DNA from: CAZLCC01 sp964558365
GTDB lineage: Bacteria; Patescibacteriota; Saccharimonadia; Saccharimonadales; Saccharimonadaceae
Length of the DNA: 64,000 bases
Direction: 5' to 3'
Assembly: GCA_964558365.1 (NCBI GenBank)
Contig: CAZLCC010000007.1
Span: 13,177 to 77,176 of the forward strand
Below, in pieces: positions 58,948-64,000 of this stretch. Position numbers and translations under genes: made by a program. The notes beneath the pieces were generated by a model. That model searched no databases. It saw only the letters and a list, made by a program, of their open reading frames with translations, and had not been told where the DNA came from. The stretch's first letter is position 1. Every line of letters begins with the position of its first letter.

Positions 58948-61500
58948 ATGAATATGAACTTGGCAAAAGCATACGAGCCAAATCATTACGAGCCAACCAT
59001 CTACGGCTTGTGGGAGAGTAGCGGCATCTTTGAGCCCCATGGAGAAGGGGAGCCGTATAGCATATTAATGCCGCCGCCAAACGCCAATGGCAGTTTGCAT
59101 ATTGGTCACGCCTTAACCTTTAATCTTCAAGATATTTTAATTCGCCATCATCGTATGCGTGGGCGAAAAACGGTGTATATCCCAGGTGCCGATCATGCAG
59201 GATTTGAAACATGGGTTGTGTATGAAAAACAGCTCGAAAAACAGGGGAAGAGCCGGTTTGACTTTACTCGAGACCAGCTCTATAACCAGGTTTGGGATTT
59301 TGTTGAACAACAGCGTGGTGGTATGGAGTTACAGCTACGTGCACTTGGCGCAAGTGCAGCATGGCAACATTTAACGTTCACACTTGATAAAAAGGTGATT
59401 GACGCTGTTTATAACACGTTTGAAAAAATGTGGAATGATAAACTCATTTACAGAGGTGAGAGAATTGTTAATTATTGCACCAAGCACCATACTAGCTTTG
59501 CTGATATTGAAGTTGAGCACCGCAATGAAAAAGGAAAGCTTTGGGAAATTGCCTATCCGTTGATCGATAGAGTGGGGGACATAGTAGTGGTAACAACCCG
59601 CCCAGAAACCATGCTTGGAGATATGGCAATTGCTGTTCATCCAGACGATACAAGATATAAAGATTTAGTTGGTACAAAAGCACTTATTCCTGTAGTAAAC
59701 CGTGAAATTCCAATTATCGCCGATAGCGCAGTCGATCCAAAATTTGGCACTGGTGCGGTAAAAATAACGCCAGCTCATGATCCGCTTGATTTTGAGATAG
59801 GGGAGCGACATCACCTAAAACCAATGCAGGTGATTGGTTTTGATGGCAAGATGACAGAAGAAGCACCGCAATCATTCCAAGGTCTTACGGTTGAAGAGGC
59901 AAGAGTGCGTATTATTGCCGCCCTAGAGGCTGCTGAGGCGCTCAAGGGCGAAAAAAACCACGAACATAGTGTTGGACACTGCTATAAGTGCGGAACCATC
60001 ATACAGCCGCTTATAAAGGATCAGTGGTTTTTGAAAGTCAAACCACTTGCCGAGCGTGCGAAACAGGCAATTCAAAACGATGAAATATCTTTTACTCCTG
60101 CCAGCAGTAAGCGCGTTTTGCTGCAATATCTCGATAACCTAAAAGACTGGAACTTAAGCCGCCAAATTCCTTGGGGAATACCAATTCCAGCCTTTCAGAA
60201 CGTTCACGACCCCGACGATTGGATCTTTAACACCAACCTCAGCCAAGAACACATTGAGGTTAATGGCAAGCGTTACCGAAGAGAAGAGGATACGTTTGAC
60301 ACGTGGTTTAGCTCTGGTCAGTGGCCATTTATTGCCACAGATTATCTAAACAACGGTGATTTAAGCAACTTTTATCCAACCAACATGATGGAAACTGGCC
60401 ACGACCTCTTAGATCGCTGGGTGGCACGCATGATTATGCTCAGCCTTTACATGACAGAAAAGGTGCCGTTTAAAGAGGTATATATGCACGGCATGGTGCT
60501 CGATGAACACGGCAAAAAGATGAGCAAAAGTAAAGGAAATGTTATCAATCCTCAGGCGATAATTGAAGAATACGGCTCTGACGCTTTGCGACTTGGTATT
60601 GTATCTTCTCGTAGCGCAGGGCAAAATCAAGCCTTTTCAAGGGCAAAGGTAATTGCAGGACGTAACTTCTGCAACAAACTCTGGAATATTGCTCGCTATA
60701 TTGAAGGAAAAGTAGACATTCAAAACACACCATGTGAACCAAATGCACAATCTATGGCCGATCATTGGATTATCAATGAGCTAAATCAAGCCAATGGATC
60801 AATTATTAACCTGCTTGAAAACCATCGTTTTGCCGAAGCTGCCGAAGTGGTCTATCACACTATTTGGGACAGCGTTGCCGATTGGTACATCGAGGCGAGC
60901 AAATATCAGGACAACCCGCGTATGCTTTTATGGGTACTTGAATCAAGCCTAAAGCTAGCACATCCATTTGCGCCTTTTGCAACAGAGACCATCTGGCAAA
61001 TTCTTGCTTGGTCAAAAACCCCGCTCATAGCTTCTGAGTGGCCAAAAGCAGTTAGTTGCGACAAGCAAATGGCAGAAGAATTTACCAAACTGCAGCAAAT
61101 TATTTCAGAAGCTCGCAATATTTCAGCACACCTAAAGGCTGGTCCGCAGGTACTTATCTTTAATAACAGCCCGCTCATTAGTCAGAACGTTAGCACCATC
61201 CAACACCTTGCAAAGCTACAAGCTGTCAAGCAAGTGGATGCGCCAAGCGGCTTGCGGCTTAATGTGCCGTACGTCAACGCTTATCTTGACGTTGATGAGC
61301 AGATTGTTCAGAAATATCGCGATACTGTTGAAAGAAAACTCAGCGAACTACGCACAAAAATGCACACCCTGACGCTACGCATAGAAAACGAAGACTATAT
61401 AAAAAATGCCCCTCCAGCGATTGTAGAGGAGACGCGAAACCAACTTAAGGAATATACCCTTCTTGAAGCTCAATTGGCTCAAGAGCTTAAGAATCTTTAG
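58948..61500 (+). CDS. valS: Valyl-tRNA synthetase
   Basis: An 850-aa class I synthetase. HIGH lies in PPPNANGSLHIGHAL, KMSKS in GKKMSKSKGNVINP, and the editing domain includes TTRPETMLGDMAIAVHP. A CYKCG segment is followed by the Val signature GHDLLDRWVARMI. The C-terminal coiled-coil arm runs from about 790. The ATG at 58948 lacks a clear SD; a second ATG is two codons later. It follows a structured leader of about 124 bases. Confidence 0.96.
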   Translation: MNMNLAKAYEPNHYEPTIYGLWESSGIFEPHGEGEPYSILMPPPNANGSLHIGHALTFNLQDILIRHHRMRGRKTVYIPGADHAGFETWVVYEKQLEKQGKSRFDFTRDQLYNQVWDFVEQQRGGMELQLRALGASAAWQHLTFTLDKKVIDAVYNTFEKMWNDKLIYRGERIVNYCTKHHTSFADIEVEHRNEKGKLWEIAYPLIDRVGDIVVVTTRPETMLGDMAIAVHPDDTRYKDLVGTKALIPVVNREIPIIADSAVDPKFGTGAVKITPAHDPLDFEIGERHHLKPMQVIGFDGKMTEEAPQSFQGLTVEEARVRIIAALEAAEALKGEKNHEHSVGHCYKCGTIIQPLIKDQWFLKVKPLAERAKQAIQNDEISFTPASSKRVLLQYLDNLKDWNLSRQIPWGIPIPAFQNVHDPDDWIFNTNLSQEHIEVNGKRYRREEDTFDTWFSSGQWPFIATDYLNNGDLSNFYPTNMMETGHDLLDRWVARMIMLSLYMTEKVPFKEVYMHGMVLDEHGKKMSKSKGNVINPQAIIEEYGSDALRLGIVSSRSAGQNQAFSRAKVIAGRNFCNKLWNIARYIEGKVDIQNTPCEPNAQSMADHWIINELNQANGSIINLLENHRFAEAAEVVYHTIWDSVADWYIEASKYQDNPRMLLWVLESSLKLAHPFAPFATETIWQILAWSKTPLIASEWPKAVSCDKQMAEEFTKLQQIISEARNISAHLKAGPQVLIFNNSPLISQNVSTIQHLAKLQAVKQVDAPSGLRLNVPYVNAYLDVDEQIVQKYRDTVERKLSELRTKMHTLTLRIENEDYIKNAPPAIVEETRNQLKEYTLLEAQLAQELKNL

Positions 61501-61513
61501 ATTAAAATAGAGT

Positions 61514-61885
61514 TCATACCGCCTGGCGAAGCAGCACGTGCCACGCATCGCTATGTTTTTGCTTCTTCGAAACTTTCTTTGGGCCACCGTGACGATTGCG
61601 ATGAAGAGATTTGGCATCAGCCTGCGGTGTTTGCTTGTTCATCTTATTAACCATAGACTTTAAACTAACCTTATCAATATGGTTGTGATGTTCAACTTGA
61701 ATTTTATACATATTAGCACCGTTGCCAGAAGCAGTATCTTTTTGCTTACTGTCGCTAAAAACGCTTGCATATGTTGGCATCGTAAAAGCCGAAACGTCCT
61801 TGGCGTGTGTAGCACCAAACAGCACGCTAACACCAAGCATGACGCTTAATAGCCGAGCAGGGGAATAAAGAAGTGTTTGTAACAT
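61514..61885 (-). CDS. Secreted small basic protein
   Basis: A 123-aa protein with a signal-like N-terminus (hydrophobic residues about 12-28, then ATHAKDVSA). The exported part has many Lys, His and Gln residues, for example KIQVEHHNHID and RNRHGGPKKVSKKQKH. No family is recognised. It converges on valS with 13 bases between. Its composition suggests nucleic-acid or polyanion binding, which is a guess. Confidence 0.55.
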   Translation of the reverse strand: MLQTLLYSPARLLSVMLGVSVLFGATHAKDVSAFTMPTYASVFSDSKQKDTASGNGANMYKIQVEHHNHIDKVSLKSMVNKMNKQTPQADAKSLHRNRHGGPKKVSKKQKHSDAWHVLLRQAV

Positions 61886-62005
61886 ATTTATTGTATTTGT
61901 TTCTTTCTTATTTTTTGCTTTTTATTTTTCTTTAGCAATGTTTCTAATTTAGCATAAGTTTTACATATTGTCAATATGCTATTAAAAAGTGTGTTGTTGT
62001 AAGAT

Positions 62006-62404
62006 TTAATGAATGCTTAATTTTTGAGCCATCGCCGCTAACGCCTGATGATCGGGCTCTTTTTGCTCACGATCTCGCTCGCCATAAAACTCACGAGCCG
62101 TATTGCAGGGGTAGAGATGAATGTGTGCGTGAGGTATGTCAAAGCCTTCAATACGCGAACATACTCGTTGCGCTCCAGTTATTTGCTTTATTTTCACAGC
62201 AATCTTTTTTACTGCTCTAAACAATGCTTCATGCTCTTCGTCCGATAAATCTTGGAATTCACTGACCGGTGTTTTTGGCACCACAAGCGTGTGCCCAGAC
62301 TGAATAGGGTGAATGTCTAAAAATGCATAGACTTTATCGTCTTCATAAATTTTATGGGTTGGAATCTCACCGTTAATAATTTTGGTAAAAAGTGTTTCTT
62401 GCAT
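62006..62404 (-). CDS. HIT-family hydrolase
   Basis: A 132-aa HIT protein. The N-terminus FTKIINGEIPTHKIYEDD and the catalytic triad PHAHIHLYP define it. It probably hydrolyses adenosine 5'-monophosphoramidate or similar nucleotide conjugates. AAAGG lies three bases before the ATG. The gene stands alone. Confidence 0.93.
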   Translation of the reverse strand: MQETLFTKIINGEIPTHKIYEDDKVYAFLDIHPIQSGHTLVVPKTPVSEFQDLSDEEHEALFRAVKKIAVKIKQITGAQRVCSRIEGFDIPHAHIHLYPCNTAREFYGERDREQKEPDHQALAAMAQKLSIH

Positions 62405-62838
62405 ATACCTTTAGCATGCCGAAAAGAAAATTGAGAGTCAACAGCAATAAACCGCTCCTCTCTAACAAAGAAAGTCCCGTCGCGCTCACAGCACGGCGGG
62501 ATATGAGATCTCCTTTTTGCACACCTACAGGCAAAGGTCTTGCCCGTAATTATTAAAGGAGATAGATGAACAGGACGACGTATCGCTTTGTGACTAATCT
62601 ACGTTATGAGTTTTTTACTTCACACAAACTTGATAGACACTGATCAAGCCTGTTACGCCGTCCTGTTCTGCCGAATAAAATGTGTCGTCTCATTATCGGG
62701 CCCTCGTTCGATAGACACGATACGATGGATAGCTGGGCGTCTCTTGAAAGGGATCCTCTTTCACCAGCCTGCTACACGACATCTCCTCGCACCGAGTAAC
62801 GACAGTATACCACTTCTATTTTGTTGAGTTAGAGAAGT
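62405..62838. other. 434-bp structured region without a standard gene
   Basis: Seen here: hairpin TCCCGTCG/CGGCGGGA (62477-62503), hairpin GGCAA/TTGCC (62530-62544), an SD-led 25-codon ORF at 62566, an inverted repeat GAACAGGACG (62568-62577) with CGTCCTGTTC (62659-62668), and CTTGAT/ATCAAG flanking GATAGACAC, which recurs at 62711. It is GC-richer than its flanks. A 73-codon frame at 62606-62827 has no SD. A structured RNA or small-protein locus is possible. Confidence 0.4.
62566..62643 (+). CDS. Possible 25-aa small protein
   Basis: ATG preceded by AAAGGAG with five-base spacing, a textbook SD. The product starts MNRTTYRFVTNLRYEF and ends LDRH. It lies within an inverted repeat and may be a leader peptide or chance. 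No homologue is recognised. Confidence 0.3.
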   Translation: MNRTTYRFVTNLRYEFFTSHKLDRH

Positions 62839-63957
62839 GTGCTACACCTAAAGAGGATGAGAAATATAAAATTAATACTCAGCTGTGTAATTGTGGGTGT
62901 AATTGTTGCGCTGATTTATTATGGCTTTGAAACAGGGGTGGCGCATTCTATAGATTTTGTGTGGAATACTCTATTACAATCTGAAGCACATCGTTGGATT
63001 GTTATTCCAATTACTCTTTTTGGGGCGCTGATTTTCTTCGCCGCCCAACATTATCTAGATCCGAAGTCTGAGCAGCACGAGACGAAGGGGCTAGGGGGAA
63101 ACATCACAAAACCAACGTTTAAAAAGCTCTTTCTTGTCTTGTTTATAGGTTATTTTTCACTACTTGCGGGCGCATCTTTGGGGCCAGAGGCTATTTTAGT
63201 ACCAGCCTGCATGACGGCTGGGGGACTGCTTGGCTTAAAATTATTGAAGCAAGACTCCGCTGTTAAAATACTTTCTGCTGCAGCATTGATCGCTCTAATG
63301 GCCTCTTTCTTTCACTCGTTTTGGGTTGGTTTACTGTCGATACTGCTCGTTAAAAAAGAGGCGAACGTTAAAATTACCGCTCCGCTAGTTGCCATCGCCG
63401 TAGCTGCTTCGGCAAGCGCCGCCTATACACTTAGTTTTATTGCACCAAAAGAATCTTATTTTAAGTTGCCAAAAATGACGTGGGAAATTGCCCTTATTGA
63501 TATTATCGCTTGCGCTGTGCTTTTATTCGTCGGCTTTTTAGCAACGTTTGGGCTAAAGTATAGCCACAATTTCATCTTAAAATTACGCAAGAAAGCAAAG
63601 CTTAAAACATGGTGGCAGCAAGCCCTTTTGGCAAGTCTCGGACTTAGCGCAATTTATCTTGTTGGTGGACCACTGGTGCAATTTACAGGCAATAACTCTG
63701 TTTTGCCAATGCTGCATCAAGCTTCTGCCCTTGGCATCTTGGGGTTGGGAGGAGTCGTACTTATGAAAATCCTTGCTATTGGGTGGTCAAAAGCTATGGG
63801 CTATAGAGGCGGACTTATCTTCCCAATGGCATTTGTTGCCGCTGCGCTTACCGCGCTTGTGCAGTTTTTATTCCATGACCTTAGTTTTGGCATAGGGTTT
63901 GTTGCAATAATGGTTGGTATTTTTATTGCTGAAAGCAAAGCTAAGATTCTACTCTAA
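62839..63957 (+). CDS. ClC-family chloride channel/transporter
   Basis: A 372-aa polytopic protein with about ten TM segments. LAGASLGPEAILVPA matches the ClC G-x-x-GPE selectivity loop with the gating Glu, and YRGGLIFPMAFVAA the GxFxP loop. It moves chloride or fluoride, perhaps with protons. The GTG at 62839 and an ATG at 62857 are both possible starts; neither has a good SD. Confidence 0.82.
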   Translation: MLHLKRMRNIKLILSCVIVGVIVALIYYGFETGVAHSIDFVWNTLLQSEAHRWIVIPITLFGALIFFAAQHYLDPKSEQHETKGLGGNITKPTFKKLFLVLFIGYFSLLAGASLGPEAILVPACMTAGGLLGLKLLKQDSAVKILSAAALIALMASFFHSFWVGLLSILLVKKEANVKITAPLVAIAVAASASAAYTLSFIAPKESYFKLPKMTWEIALIDIIACAVLLFVGFLATFGLKYSHNFILKLRKKAKLKTWWQQALLASLGLSAIYLVGGPLVQFTGNNSVLPMLHQASALGILGLGGVVLMKILAIGWSKAMGYRGGLIFPMAFVAAALTALVQFLFHDLSFGIGFVAIMVGIFIAESKAKILL

Positions 63958-63960
63958 ATT

Positions 63961-63985
63961 TTAAAAGCCGAGCAACAACTCGACT
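63961..63985 (-). terminator. Terminator of the tRNA at the right edge
   Basis: Minus strand AGTCGAG, loop TTGTTG, CTCGGCT, TTTTAA. It is a near copy of the tRNA-Ser(GCT) terminator at 44798-44823. Confidence 0.65.
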
Positions 63986-63994
63986 CATATAGCT

Positions 63995-64000
63995 TGGCGG
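63995..64000 (-). tRNA. 3' end of a further tRNA, cut by the window
   Basis: The last six bases read TGGCGG, the complement of CCGCCA, as at the CCA ends of the three tRNA-Ser genes here. A tRNA-type terminator follows at 63966. The rest is outside the window, so its identity is unknown. Confidence 0.45.

Noticed and set aside
62606..62827. A 73-codon ORF between the HIT and ClC genes
   Set aside because: It has no SD, its composition is not protein-like, and it overlaps inverted repeats; kept only as part of the structured region.

Overview
The window looks like a chromosome segment of a Candidatus Saccharibacteria (TM7) or closely related Patescibacteria/CPR bacterium. The reasons are: a monoderm-type type IV pilus operon (PilM-N-O-B-T-C-D, no secretin) with a TM7-like major prepilin; compact, often overlapping genes; UGA used as an ordinary stop; and almost only information-processing genes, with no amino-acid biosynthesis or respiratory genes. 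Base composition is moderate to AT-rich, with extended -10 promoters placed so close to start codons that many mRNAs should be leaderless. The assignment is inference from gene content; no search was run.

Layout. 1-596: left-edge fragment of a secreted CAP-domain protein with a consensus promoter and a long leader. 597-1511: tyrosine recombinase. 1522-12860 (minus): type IV pilus operon, pilM-N-O-small membrane protein-pilB-T-C-pilin, a terminator, then pilD and four pilin-like genes. 12971-16368: ychF (plus) facing rpsF-ssb-rpsR-efp-tlyA (minus). 16469-26447 (minus): ftsK, RNase J, family-4 UDG, pnp, rpsO, truB and a DHH-like protein with a long low-complexity tail. 26631-27020: rpsT with a histone-like tail. 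27017-32808 (minus): polA-NADAR-dut-HAD-fpg-holA, a tightly coupled replication/repair operon. 32838-41554: polyprenyl synthase, rpoD, dnaG, a membrane-anchored hypothetical, YjbR, orn, argS, pyrG. 41592-46925: an accessory-like stretch with three tRNA-Ser genes, tRNA-Arg(GCG), dCMP deaminase, an anchored esterase, a frameshifted SET-domain gene, a two-TM protein and a pilin-like protein carrying an RCC1-type repeat domain. 47042-58146: MacB-type exporter, PGI/PMI, Nudix, CIRCE-controlled groES-groEL, hypotheticals, phosphomannomutase, MurE-like ligase, tsaD. 58150-64000: hypothetical, valS with a structured leader, a secreted basic protein, HIT protein, a 434-bp structured region with a small ORF, a ClC channel, and the 3' end of another tRNA at the right edge.

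How it fits together. The pilus operon encodes a complete inner-membrane assembly and retraction machine, and the separate RCC1-pilin is a plausible pilus-displayed adhesin, in keeping with the host-attached life of this group. dCMP deaminase, dUTPase, UDG, Fpg, NADAR and Pol I form a nucleotide-sanitation and DNA-repair set. The points most worth a second look are the RCC1-pilin, loss of metal-ligand cysteines in DnaG, UDG and PilB, widespread leaderless promoters, the structured valS leader, an inverted copy of half a tRNA gene beside tRNA-Arg, and the NADAR gene embedded in a repair operon.
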